Of a stretch of DNA of 41,188 nucleotides, positions 1-7,559 are shown in pieces. The translations under genes were made by a program, and so were the position numbers. Below the pieces are notes generated by a model. That model was not told where the DNA came from. It made no database searches and saw nothing but the letters and a program-made list of their open reading frames with translations. Source of the DNA: an uncultured bacterium (lineage in GTDB: Bacteria; Bacillota; Clostridia; Oscillospirales; Acutalibacteraceae); contig CAJMRT010000013.1 of assembly GCA_905215855.1 (NCBI GenBank), forward strand, positions 1 through 41,188, in the 5' to 3' direction. Every line of letters begins with the position of its first letter. Position 1 is the stretch's first letter.

Positions 1-177
1 ATGTGGCTGTTGTCAATTCCAACCGATGAATTTACAATTTTCGGTTTCTATGTTCCATGGGCATTTTTGATTGCAGGAAATATCTTCTTTCTGCTCTATG
101 ATTACGCCATTTCTGTTTTCGTTACACAGTATGTACGCAGATTAAGAGGAAAAATATTCGGTAATTTTCATAAGTAA
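1..177 (+). CDS. C-terminal end of a membrane protein (partial)
   Basis: An open frame runs from the first base of the window to a double stop (TAA TAA), giving 58 residues. It is hydrophobic, with a span around residues 18-38 (VPWAFLIAGNIFFLLYDYAI) and a basic tail (RRLRGK) that would face the cytoplasm. The ATG at position 1 is probably internal, because the window simply begins there and no RBS can be seen. I do not recognise the family; a multi-span transporter or integral membrane protein ending in its last helix fits best. It lies 36 bases upstream of the lysozyme gene on the same strand with no hairpin between them. Confidence 0.5.
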   Translation: MWLLSIPTDEFTIFGFYVPWAFLIAGNIFFLLYDYAISVFVTQYVRRLRGKIFGNFHK

Positions 178-213
178 TAACAATTTAGAGAAGTTTTGAG
201 AAGGTGTACTTAA

Positions 214-2625
214 ATGAAAAAACAAAAAATGTTTGTACGCATAGTCTGCATAGTTCTTGTGGTTCTTATGGCGGTATCTGTCGGCGCTGTTGCCATAACA
301 GCTTTTTCGGCAAATGCTGCACAGTCAACCGAAGAAGTTTCTGCGAGCGTATCCGCAGGGGCATCTGGCTATATAAATGCTTTCGATGTAAATTTAAGAA
401 GCGGTGCCGGAACAAATTATTCTGTTGTCACTTGTATGGCAAAGAACACAAAATTTACTTTTGTTGACGGCAAGCTGTACAACTCAAAGTGGTACAAAAT
501 TAAGCTTACATCTAATTCAAAGACAGGCTATGTTACAAAGGAATATGCTGCCGTAAGTTCTTCGACAACGGCATCAAGCGTAACAGGCTATGTTTCTGAC
601 GATTATGTAAACCTCAGAAGCGGAGCAGGCACAAATTATTCTGTTGTTGATTGTCTGAGAAAAAATACTAAGCTTACTTTTGTAAGCACTTCACTCTACA
701 ACTCGGCTTGGTATAAGGTTAAGGTTACTTCAACTGCTAAAACAGGTTACATAAAGAAAGACTATGTAAAAATGAACAGTTCAACCCAACCTGCAACTCA
801 GCCGACTGCGTCAGCGTCAACCGTAAGCGGTTATATAACAGACGATTATGTAAATCTCAGAAGCGGAGCAGGCACAAATTATTCTGTCGTTGAGTGTATG
901 AGAGTAAATACAAAGGTTACTTTTGTAAGCACAAAGCTTTATAACGGTGACTGGTATAATATTAAGCTTACATCAAATTCAAAAACAGGCTATGTAAAAA
1001 AAGACTATGTTAAGATGAACGGTCAGACAAAGCCTACAACGACTCAGCCTACAACCACAAAGCCGTCAACAGGTTCATCTGTTAAGCTTTCCGTATCAAG
1101 CAAATCAATTTTCACAGGCAACAGATTTGCAATTACAGCTACTGCATCGGGAACCGTTTCATGGTCAAGCTCAAATACAGGCGTTGCAACCGTTGACTCT
1201 CGTGGTATTGTAACAGCCAAGAAAGCAGGCTCTGCAACAATTACTGCGAAAAGCGGTTCGCGTTCTGCAACCTGCAAAATTACCGTAAAATCCGGCTCAT
1301 CGGTAAATATATCCAACAGCAATGTAAATCTTCCGTGGCAGAAGTCAATGCTTTTGAAATCAAGAACAAGCGGCGTCACATGGTCAAGTTCAAATACAAA
1401 GATCGCAACAGTTAAGAACGGTGTTGTTGATACGGTAGGCAAGGGCTATGTAACAATCACTGCCTCAACATCATACGGTGCGGCAACCTGTCTTATCCAT
1501 GTTATGCCGAGGGAGAGTGTGCGTTTCTGCTATGCGTCACCAAACTCCGCTCCGCTCAATTCAACTGTCAGTTTTAAGGCTATTACCGACACAGACAGGG
1601 TAGGCGTGTATTTTGTAGTTACAAACGGTTCAACCTCTTATAAGGTCACCGCAAAAAATAAGGTTAAAGACGGTAATTCCTATATCTGGACAGGTACACA
1701 AAAGCTTTCAAAATCAGGCAAATGGTCTGTAAAAGCATATTCTAAATTTAAAACCGAATCAAAGTATTACACCACGGCAGGCGGCGGTGAGGGCGAGGTG
1801 TTTGTAACCTCAACAACAAATAAAACCACCACAGCTTGTGCCGAGCGCAGAGCGAGTGATGAGGTAATCAAGCTTATTGCAAACTATGAGGGATTTCTCT
1901 CGAAAGTCACAGCAGACAGCATTACAACCGATCCTACACTCGGTTACGGCAAGGTTGTAGTTTCAGGCGAACAGTTCTACAACAACATAACTTCAAATCA
2001 GGCATATGCTTATCTTTGTCAGACCGTGAACAAGGGCGGATATACCACCACAACAAATTCCTACCTTGTAAACAACGGCATAAAGTTCAATCAGCGACAG
2101 TTTGACGCACTTGTGTGCTTTGCATACAATGTAGGCAGCGGTGTGTTCTATAATGATTCCGAGCTTCAGTCGGTTCTCTTGAACACAGGTTCAAGCGGAA
2201 CAATTAAGGCAGGAGCGTCGGGTACTGTAAGTGCTTCCGATGTAAACCTCAGAAGAGGTGCAGGAACTAACTACTCTGTTGTTACCTGTATGAACTACGG
2301 AACAAAACTCACTTTTGTTGACGGCAAGCGTTATAACACAAACTGGTATAAAGTTAAGCTTTCAAACGGCACAACAGGATATATCCACAAGGACTATGTT
2401 TCTGCTTCAGGCGGTTCAAGAGATTTGAATAATGTCAATAAGCAGAATCTCATTAATGCACTTTTGCAGTACCACCATGCGGCAGGTTCTTGCTATTGGG
2501 GACTTTTGTACAGAAGAGTTGACGAGGCGGAAACCTTCCTCTATGGTGATTATGACCGTGACGGTCAGTATAATTATCACAACTTCCATTTCTCATGTTA
2601 CTCAAACCCGAGTTTCGGTATCTGA
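214..2625 (+). CDS. Secreted multidomain lysozyme: SH3 domains, Ig-like domains and a GH24 domain
   Basis: This 803-residue exported protein probably cleaves peptidoglycan outside the cell. A signal peptide covers about residues 1-35 (basic start, hydrophobic core, ANA cleavage region). Three bacterial SH3 domains follow (about 50-113, 123-186, 203-270), each with a VNLRSGAGTNYSVV core, then a Thr/Pro linker and two Big_2-like Ig domains (about 290-358 and 364-430) with WSSSNT cores. An unassigned beta-rich stretch spans 438-525. From about 544 comes a phage-type lysozyme (GH24) domain with Glu559 in NYEGF as the likely catalytic acid, LGYG, and QFDALVCFAYNVG. A fourth SH3 domain (about 670-732) interrupts it before the typical GH24 end, GLLYRRVDEAETFL. 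The ATG at 214 follows GAGAAGG. proC starts 28 bases downstream. Cell-wall remodelling or competitor lysis are both possible roles. Confidence 0.85.
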   Translation: MKKQKMFVRIVCIVLVVLMAVSVGAVAITAFSANAAQSTEEVSASVSAGASGYINAFDVNLRSGAGTNYSVVTCMAKNTKFTFVDGKLYNSKWYKIKLTSNSKTGYVTKEYAAVSSSTTASSVTGYVSDDYVNLRSGAGTNYSVVDCLRKNTKLTFVSTSLYNSAWYKVKVTSTAKTGYIKKDYVKMNSSTQPATQPTASASTVSGYITDDYVNLRSGAGTNYSVVECMRVNTKVTFVSTKLYNGDWYNIKLTSNSKTGYVKKDYVKMNGQTKPTTTQPTTTKPSTGSSVKLSVSSKSIFTGNRFAITATASGTVSWSSSNTGVATVDSRGIVTAKKAGSATITAKSGSRSATCKITVKSGSSVNISNSNVNLPWQKSMLLKSRTSGVTWSSSNTKIATVKNGVVDTVGKGYVTITASTSYGAATCLIHVMPRESVRFCYASPNSAPLNSTVSFKAITDTDRVGVYFVVTNGSTSYKVTAKNKVKDGNSYIWTGTQKLSKSGKWSVKAYSKFKTESKYYTTAGGGEGEVFVTSTTNKTTTACAERRASDEVIKLIANYEGFLSKVTADSITTDPTLGYGKVVVSGEQFYNNITSNQAYAYLCQTVNKGGYTTTTNSYLVNNGIKFNQRQFDALVCFAYNVGSGVFYNDSELQSVLLNTGSSGTIKAGASGTVSASDVNLRRGAGTNYSVVTCMNYGTKLTFVDGKRYNTNWYKVKLSNGTTGYIHKDYVSASGGSRDLNNVNKQNLINALLQYHHAAGSCYWGLLYRRVDEAETFLYGDYDRDGQYNYHNFHFSCYSNPSFGI

Positions 2626-2653
2626 TATTAATTTTTGCAAAGAAGGTCTTAAA

Positions 2654-3454
2654 ATGAAAAAAATAGGTTTCATAGGCGCAGGCAATATGGCAACAGCCAT
2701 TATAAAAGGACTTATGGCACAAAACGACGGCAAGGCTGATTTTATCAATGTTTTTGATGTAAGCGAAGAAAAGTGTGCCGCTATGAAAAATATGGGCGCA
2801 AATGTAATGACATCTGCCGATGAAATTGCAAAGAACAGCTCAATTGTTGTTCTTGCAGTCAAGCCGCAGAATTATCCCGAAGTTCTTGAGTCCCTCAAAA
2901 ACAGCATTACAACAGCCAAAACCGTAGTATCAATTGCCGCAGGCATATCTATTGCATATGTAAGAAAAGGTCTTGAGTGTGATTGCCCTGTTGTAAGAGT
3001 AATGCCAAACACTCCGCTTTTGCTCAAAAAGGGTGCAACAGCACTTTGTCCGTCAGAAAATATCAGTGAAGATGACAAGACAATTGTTTATAATATGTTT
3101 GCAGGCAGTGGTGTTTGCGAATATATTGACGAAAGTCATATGAATGAAATCATCGCAGTAAACGGCAGCAGTCCGGCATATATTTATCTTTTCGCAAAGG
3201 CTATGGCTGATTATGCAAAGAACTGCGGAATTGACTATGACAAGGCTATGAATCTTGTTTGTGCAACTCTTGAGGGTTCAGCCGCAATGCTTCGTGAGAG
3301 CGGTGAACCTGTTGAAACTCTTATTGACAGAGTTTGTTCAAAGGGCGGCACAACGATCGCCGCAATGGATAAGCTTAAAGAACACGGCTTCTATGAGGCT
3401 GTTCTTGACGGCATGGACGCTTGCACAAAGAGGGCAGAGGAGCTTGGTAAATAA
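2654..3454 (+). CDS. proC: Pyrroline-5-carboxylate reductase
   Basis: ProC reduces 1-pyrroline-5-carboxylate to L-proline with NAD(P)H, the last step of proline synthesis in the cytoplasm. The 266 residues are the normal family length. The N-terminus has the Rossmann dinucleotide motif (IGFIGAGNMATAII), followed by the VLAVKPQ strand, RVMPNTP, and the C-terminal signature region with GGTTIAAM. The ATG at 2654 is chosen because it has AGAAGG upstream and begins directly at the Rossmann strand; the frame stays open further upstream but overlaps the lysozyme gene. It may be cotranscribed with the lysozyme gene, which ends 28 bases before it. Confidence 0.95.
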   Translation: MKKIGFIGAGNMATAIIKGLMAQNDGKADFINVFDVSEEKCAAMKNMGANVMTSADEIAKNSSIVVLAVKPQNYPEVLESLKNSITTAKTVVSIAAGISIAYVRKGLECDCPVVRVMPNTPLLLKKGATALCPSENISEDDKTIVYNMFAGSGVCEYIDESHMNEIIAVNGSSPAYIYLFAKAMADYAKNCGIDYDKAMNLVCATLEGSAAMLRESGEPVETLIDRVCSKGGTTIAAMDKLKEHGFYEAVLDGMDACTKRAEELGK

Positions 3455-3475
3455 TCCTTGCCGATAACATAAAAT

Positions 3476-3526
3476 AAATACATTCCTCATATATTTTAAC
3501 GGACAACCAATGAGAGGAATGTATTT
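3476..3526 (+). promoter_or_regulatory. 13-bp hairpin masking the ribosome binding site of the SpoIIM-like gene
   Basis: The arms AAATACATTCCTC (3476-3488) and GAGGAATGTATTT (3514-3526) are perfect reverse complements across a 25-base loop. The right arm ends one base before the ATG at 3528 and contains the only Shine-Dalgarno-like bases (GAGAGG, 3512-3517). If folded, the hairpin would hide the RBS. It could also terminate proC transcripts, but only a short T run follows and it runs straight into the next start codon. Confidence 0.6.
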
Positions 3527-3527
3527 T

Positions 3528-4196
3528 ATGAAAAGCATAGTATTTTCTTTTAAAAAGCGTTATTTTTTTCGCAGACCAAAGGGAATTTCGCCGTCAGATG
3601 TTCGATATTTTATAAGACGATATGCAGTTGAACTTATCTTTGTTGCGGCATTTCTTGCAGGACTTGTTTTTGGTTCTATTTATGCTTCAAAAGCCGACGC
3701 ACAGATGCTTAATTCCCTTGATTTTCTGTTTACAACTAATCTTGATGCAAGGCTCGGGCAGAATGCCGTCAGCACATTTTCTGCTTGCTTTGCATCTGAT
3801 TTTATGTTTCTCGCAGTTGTGTTCCTTTTGGGACTTGCACCGTGGGGAATTCCGTTTTTGCCGCTTGTTTCAGCCTTTAAAGGCTTTGGAACAGGACTTA
3901 CGGCGGCTTATCTTATGATTACATATTCATTTAAAGGAGCAGGTTTTTATCTGCTGGTGGTGCTTCCCGGAACATTTTTGTTCTGTCTTGCACTTGTAAA
4001 GCTGTCTGCGTCTGCTTTTGCAATTTCAAAGCAGATGTTTTTCAGCCTAATCGGTCATTCTCATCAAACCAATTCCCTAAAAAATGAGGTGATTGATTAC
4101 TGTTCCCGAGCTGTTTCGGCACTTATAATGACTTTTTGTTCAGCTTTGCTCGACACGGCATTGTGGTGCTTGTTTTCGGGGGCGTTTAATTTCTGA
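3528..4196 (+). CDS. spoIIM: SpoIIM-family (stage II sporulation protein M) membrane protein
   Basis: A 222-residue integral membrane protein with about five hydrophobic segments. Family hallmarks are the first span with GLVFGSIYA, the LGLAPWGIPFLPLVSAFKGFGTGLTAAYL segment resembling the SpoIIM/DUF95 core, and a late span with FCLALVKLSASAFAISK. In spore formers SpoIIM belongs to the SpoIID-M-P engulfment machine that remodels peptidoglycan, although the family also has non-sporulation members. The start at 3528 is preferred because the upstream in-frame ATGs (3510, 3519) lie inside the hairpin. It begins an operon: the next gene starts 14 bases after its stop and further genes follow closely. 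Confidence 0.7.
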   Translation: MKSIVFSFKKRYFFRRPKGISPSDVRYFIRRYAVELIFVAAFLAGLVFGSIYASKADAQMLNSLDFLFTTNLDARLGQNAVSTFSACFASDFMFLAVVFLLGLAPWGIPFLPLVSAFKGFGTGLTAAYLMITYSFKGAGFYLLVVLPGTFLFCLALVKLSASAFAISKQMFFSLIGHSHQTNSLKNEVIDYCSRAVSALIMTFCSALLDTALWCLFSGAFNF

Positions 4197-4210
4197 TTTT
4201 GGAGGGCGCT

Positions 4211-5164
4211 ATGGCATCAGAGAAGAACGCTGTAGCTTTGACAGGATTTTTCTCGTCATTGTTTCACAATTTACCAAGACTTTTGCTTACAAATTTGCTT
4301 TTTGCAGTTCCGTTTGCAGTGACATTCAGCATTTTCTATTTAATCAACACCTTAACCGGTATGAACTCAATGTTCATCTATTTTCTCACGGTTATTCCGC
4401 TTTTTCCTTTTTATGCAGGGGTTACTCAGGTTACTTCGCATATGGTGAGAGGGGAAGAGAATGTTGATGTTCTGTCGAATTTTATTGGCGGAATAAAAGA
4501 AAACTGGCTCAGATTTCTTGTTCACGGAATCATTATGTATGCTGCCGTGTTCATCAGCTATTATTCAATCGTTCTTTATGTGGGACTTAGTTCAAAAAAC
4601 GGAATGTTTTATGTTCCTCTTGTTTTATGTATCTTGATTGCTTTTTTCTTTTTGTTTATGTTTTTCTATGTGCCTCCGATGACGGTCACATTTGACATTG
4701 CGATGAAAGATATTTACAAAAACAGTGCCCTTATGACTATAGGCGAGTTTAAGCATAACCTTTTTGCTGTTTTTGGAATACTCATTCTTTTTATGTTGTG
4801 TGCAACTGTTCTGATGTGCAGCTTTATTCCTGCTTTGCTTATAATTTTAACAATTATTCTTGCATTGTTCTTTGTCCCGTCAATACTTTCATTTATCATC
4901 AATTCTGCAATTTACAAGAATATGTATTCAATGATTGTTGACAAGGATTCAAAGAGCAAATCAATTGACAAAAAGATGGAAAACAGACGAAACGGTCAGT
5001 TTAATGATAATGAGGAAGAGCCTGATACAGAAGATTTTTCAGGTCTTGACCTTGACGAGTCAGCTGACGGTGATGAGTTTATTTTTTATAACGGAAAAAT
5101 GATGAAACGAAGCTACCTTATAAAACTCAAAAAGGAAGCTGAAGAAAGGAAGAATAAAAAATGA
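4211..5164 (+). CDS. YesL-like (DUF624-type) multi-span membrane protein with charged tail
   Basis: A 317-residue protein with about six membrane spans in residues 20-235, then a hydrophilic, acidic cytoplasmic tail with a Lys/Glu-rich end. The spacing of helices, and the order of an N-terminal pair, a central VNVLSNF-type cytoplasmic stretch and later helices, resemble the YesL/DUF624 family, but I could not find a decisive motif. The ATG at 4211 has GGAGGGCG at 4201. It sits 14 bases after the SpoIIM-like gene and overlaps the next gene by four bases (ATGA), so translational coupling is likely. A role in envelope biology is inferred from context only. Confidence 0.55.
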   Translation: MASEKNAVALTGFFSSLFHNLPRLLLTNLLFAVPFAVTFSIFYLINTLTGMNSMFIYFLTVIPLFPFYAGVTQVTSHMVRGEENVDVLSNFIGGIKENWLRFLVHGIIMYAAVFISYYSIVLYVGLSSKNGMFYVPLVLCILIAFFFLFMFFYVPPMTVTFDIAMKDIYKNSALMTIGEFKHNLFAVFGILILFMLCATVLMCSFIPALLIILTIILALFFVPSILSFIINSAIYKNMYSMIVDKDSKSKSIDKKMENRRNGQFNDNEEEPDTEDFSGLDLDESADGDEFIFYNGKMMKRSYLIKLKKEAEERKNKK

Positions 5165-5808
5165 GCGGAAGACACGCTGTTAAAAGTTCTAAAAAGCCAT
5201 TGATAATAGTTATTTGTGCCGTAGTTTTGGTTGCTGTAATTGTTGTCGCACTTATTCTGTTTATGAATCACTCAGGCGATAACAATAATAATTCGACTAC
5301 ATCTCCTGCCACGACTGGTGCTACAACCGAAGTTTCGACTAATTCAACCGATTTACAGTCATCAACTGTTGAAGAAACAACAGCTGCCGACAATAATAAT
5401 CAGAATTCACAAGATCCTACAGAGCAGGGATTTACCTCTGAATCTTCTAATAATGACAGCGAAATTGTCGTTCCGACTATAAGCGGTGAAGAGCAAAAGC
5501 CAAAGTTCAGCGCTACGCTCATTCCGTATTATGCAAAAGATGAGAATTCATCTGAAGAGGTTTCATTAAGAGATCTTTTCGGTTCGGCATATTCAGGCGG
5601 CGGTTTTACTTTTAACGAGGACGGAACTTTCATTGACGGTATCACAAATGCCGCAGCAAATACAGGTGCGTACATAGTTGAAGGCAATAACATTATAATC
5701 ACATATTCAAACGATAAGAATGTAATTGCAACCGTAACCGAGTGGAACGGTGATGTTCCTACAGAATTTACTGTAAACTTTGGCGGTATTATCGTATCAT
5801 TCAAGTAA
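5161..5808 (+). CDS. Membrane-anchored protein with Thr/Ser/Asn-rich stalk and small beta domain
   Basis: 215 residues: a short basic cytoplasmic end, one membrane span (about residues 15-36), a long low-complexity stalk rich in Thr, Ser and Asn (about 40-105), and a C-terminal beta-rich domain (about 130-215) with a FTFNEDGTF motif followed by alternating hydrophobic strands. That pattern resembles small lipocalin-like or DUF5640-type domains. The domain would face outward. Its start overlaps the previous stop by four bases. The next gene encodes a protein of the same architecture, so the two are probable paralogs. No function can be assigned. Confidence 0.65.
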   Translation: MSGRHAVKSSKKPLIIVICAVVLVAVIVVALILFMNHSGDNNNNSTTSPATTGATTEVSTNSTDLQSSTVEETTAADNNNQNSQDPTEQGFTSESSNNDSEIVVPTISGEEQKPKFSATLIPYYAKDENSSEEVSLRDLFGSAYSGGGFTFNEDGTFIDGITNAAANTGAYIVEGNNIIITYSNDKNVIATVTEWNGDVPTEFTVNFGGIIVSFK

Positions 5809-5823
5809 TTTGTCGGTGATAAA

Positions 5824-6330
5824 ATGAGTAAAAAATCTGTCAAAAAGCCCGATTACGCAAAGCTTGACGCTAACAGGGCTGCAAAAAAGAAAAATAAGAA
5901 AAAGAAAACAACGGCAGTTGTTTTTTCTGCCATAGCTGCCTGCGTTTTCATCATCGTAGCAATTGTTGCGGTTAATGTAATTTCGTCATCTAAGGCTGCG
6001 GAACTTACATCATCTGTATGGGTTCCGCAAGGTGCTAAGAATGCAAGCGGTGATGAGGTCGAGATGAGCGAAGTTTACAACACAAACTACAGTGCTTATC
6101 AGGGTTCTATGTCATTTTCCGATGACGGTACTTTTAAATTGTGGCTTTCACCGGGTGACCCCGATGACGGCACCCACAACGGAAAATACACTTTGTCGGA
6201 TTCTGATAAAATCACTCTTTCATTTGATGACGGCACGAATACAACCGCAACTGTTAAACAAAAAAACGGCAGCATTTCCGCAGTTGTCCTCAAGTATAAT
6301 GATTACGAAATTACATTTGTTAAGCAGTAA
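5824..6330 (+). CDS. Membrane-anchored protein with small beta domain, paralog of the preceding gene
   Basis: 168 residues: a very Lys-rich cytoplasmic N-terminus (about 1-28), one membrane span (about 30-52) and an extracellular beta-rich domain that starts with SSVWVPQGA and contains MSFSDDGTFKLW, GKYTLSDSDKITLSFDDG and an ITFVKQ end. This is the layout of lipocalin-like domains of the sort found in META or DUF5640 proteins. It shares the DDGTF/EDGTF motif and layout with its upstream neighbour but lacks the long stalk. It starts 15 bases after that gene and closes the operon at a strong convergent terminator. Confidence 0.65.
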   Translation: MSKKSVKKPDYAKLDANRAAKKKNKKKKTTAVVFSAIAACVFIIVAIVAVNVISSSKAAELTSSVWVPQGAKNASGDEVEMSEVYNTNYSAYQGSMSFSDDGTFKLWLSPGDPDDGTHNGKYTLSDSDKITLSFDDGTNTTATVKQKNGSISAVVLKYNDYEITFVKQ

Positions 6331-6351
6331 AATTTTCTTCATATTAAAAAC

Positions 6352-6391
6352 AAAAGATATACGGCATTATGAATTGCCGTATATCTTTTTT
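6352..6391. terminator. Bidirectional intrinsic terminator
   Basis: Arms AAAAGATATACGGCA and TGCCGTATATCTTTT form a perfect 15-bp stem with an 8-base loop. A T run follows on the plus strand and, because of the leading A run, on the minus strand too. It separates the converging envelope operon and the SOS cassette. Confidence 0.9.
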
Positions 6392-6393
6392 TA

Positions 6394-7269
6394 TCACTGT
6401 ATTTTATCAAACAGGCTTAACTGTTTTGTTTTACTTTCAAACTGATGCAAATATGAAAACACATTATCAACACCGAACATAATACCGTGTTTCCGGCATA
6501 CATCTGAAATTCTCCGCATAAGTACAGCACTGTTTTTGCTTTGCAGTTGATATGAGTTTCCGTATGTATGAATATATTGTTCTTTCATATTTGGAAAATG
6601 CTTGTCAAGCTGATTGTAAAAATATTCTCGGTCGCCGTCACGCAAAGTAAGTCCTATGTCAAAACAGATTATTCCGTGAATCTTTGCGTCAATGCAATAC
6701 TTCAGAAGTCCGTCAATGTTTTCCTTTGTATCGTTTATAAACGGCAAAAACGGAGAAAACCACACAACACTCGGAATACCGTATTCGTGAAATGCTTTAA
6801 GAGTTTCAAATCTTTCTTTTGTAGATGAAACATTCGGCTCAATAATTTTGCAAAGGTTTTCGTCAACTGTTGTGAGAGTCATCTGCAAAACCGCCTTGCT
6901 TTTATCGTTAATGCTTTTGAAAAGGTCAATATCTCTCATAACTCTTGACGATTTTGTCTGCACTGTTGCACCAAAACCGTAATGGTCAATTATTTCAAGA
7001 CATTTCCTCGTAAGTTTCAGTTTGCTTTCAAGCGGAATGTACGGGTCGCTCATAGCACCTGTTCCGATTATACATTTACTGCGTTTCCTCTTTAAAGCGT
7101 ATTCAAGCAATTCGGGGGCGTTTTCCTTAACCTCAATATCTTCAAACTTATGATTCATCTGATAGCAATTACTGCGTGCATCACAGTAGATACAACCGTG
7201 CTGACAGCCTCTGTAAATATTCATACCGTTTGATGCAGACAAAATCCCCTTAGCTCTAACCGTGTGCAT
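6394..7269 (-). CDS. SPL-type radical SAM protein (COG1533) with a C-terminal beta-clamp motif
   Basis: 291 residues of the radical SAM superfamily. The cluster-binding CX3CX2C is at Cys22, Cys26 and Cys29 (RGCQHGCIYC); later GTGAMSDPYIPLE and ATVQTKSSRV match the spore photoproduct lyase-like COG1533 group. These enzymes reductively cleave SAM to a 5'-deoxyadenosyl radical. Spore photoproduct lyase itself repairs a thymine dimer, but the substrate here is unknown. Residues 283-287 read QLSLF, the consensus bacterial sliding-clamp-binding peptide, four residues before the end. The gene is third in a tight operon (12 bases after the 77-residue gene) behind a Y-family polymerase and a LexA-box promoter. 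That context supports a DNA-damage role; true photoproduct lyase activity is not shown. Confidence 0.85.
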   Translation of the reverse strand: MHTVRAKGILSASNGMNIYRGCQHGCIYCDARSNCYQMNHKFEDIEVKENAPELLEYALKRKRSKCIIGTGAMSDPYIPLESKLKLTRKCLEIIDHYGFGATVQTKSSRVMRDIDLFKSINDKSKAVLQMTLTTVDENLCKIIEPNVSSTKERFETLKAFHEYGIPSVVWFSPFLPFINDTKENIDGLLKYCIDAKIHGIICFDIGLTLRDGDREYFYNQLDKHFPNMKEQYIHTYGNSYQLQSKNSAVLMRRISDVCRKHGIMFGVDNVFSYLHQFESKTKQLSLFDKIQ

Positions 7270-7281
7270 AAAATCCTCCGC

Positions 7282-7515
7282 TCATTCTTTTGCGTCAACA
7301 AACCATCTGTTTTCTTCCAGAAACAAGTATCTTTCCTTGCCGAGAATATGGCAAGTGTAGCGTATTCCCGCACCGCCTGCTTTCAGTGATGCCGCATACC
7401 GCACATCGGAAATTTTATCAATGCGGTACTTTCTGCCGTCATCCCAAACAATGTATTCGGGAATAAGATCTCCGTCACAATCAAAAGTGGCTGTTACTTT
7501 AACATACTTTTTCAT
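7282..7515 (-). CDS. Conserved 77-residue protein of the SOS cassette
   Basis: A small soluble protein with a beta-rich pattern and a run that looks strongly conserved, AASLKAGGAGIRYTC, after WDDGRKYRIDK; the C-terminus has YLFLEENRWFVD. From memory, similar small proteins sit beside Y-family polymerases in other Firmicutes, but I know of no assigned function. The ATG at 7515 has AGAGG upstream. It lies 44 bases after the polymerase gene and 12 bases before the radical SAM gene, so it is almost certainly cotranscribed with both. A role as an accessory or adaptor to the polymerase is conjecture. Confidence 0.8.
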   Translation of the reverse strand: MKKYVKVTATFDCDGDLIPEYIVWDDGRKYRIDKISDVRYAASLKAGGAGIRYTCHILGKERYLFLEENRWFVDAKE

Positions 7516-7559
7516 TGTTTGTTACCTCTTTTCAAATTTGATCAACGCTCGCGATTTGA

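Noticed and set aside
2432..2653. N-terminal extension of proC inside the lysozyme gene
   Set aside because: The extension has no ProC similarity; the start at 2654 has an RBS and begins at the Rossmann strand.
6394..7269. True spore photoproduct lyase (splB)
   Set aside because: The radical SAM core and family fit, but the operon is SOS-linked and the diagnostic SPL residues could not be confirmed, so only SPL-type is claimed.
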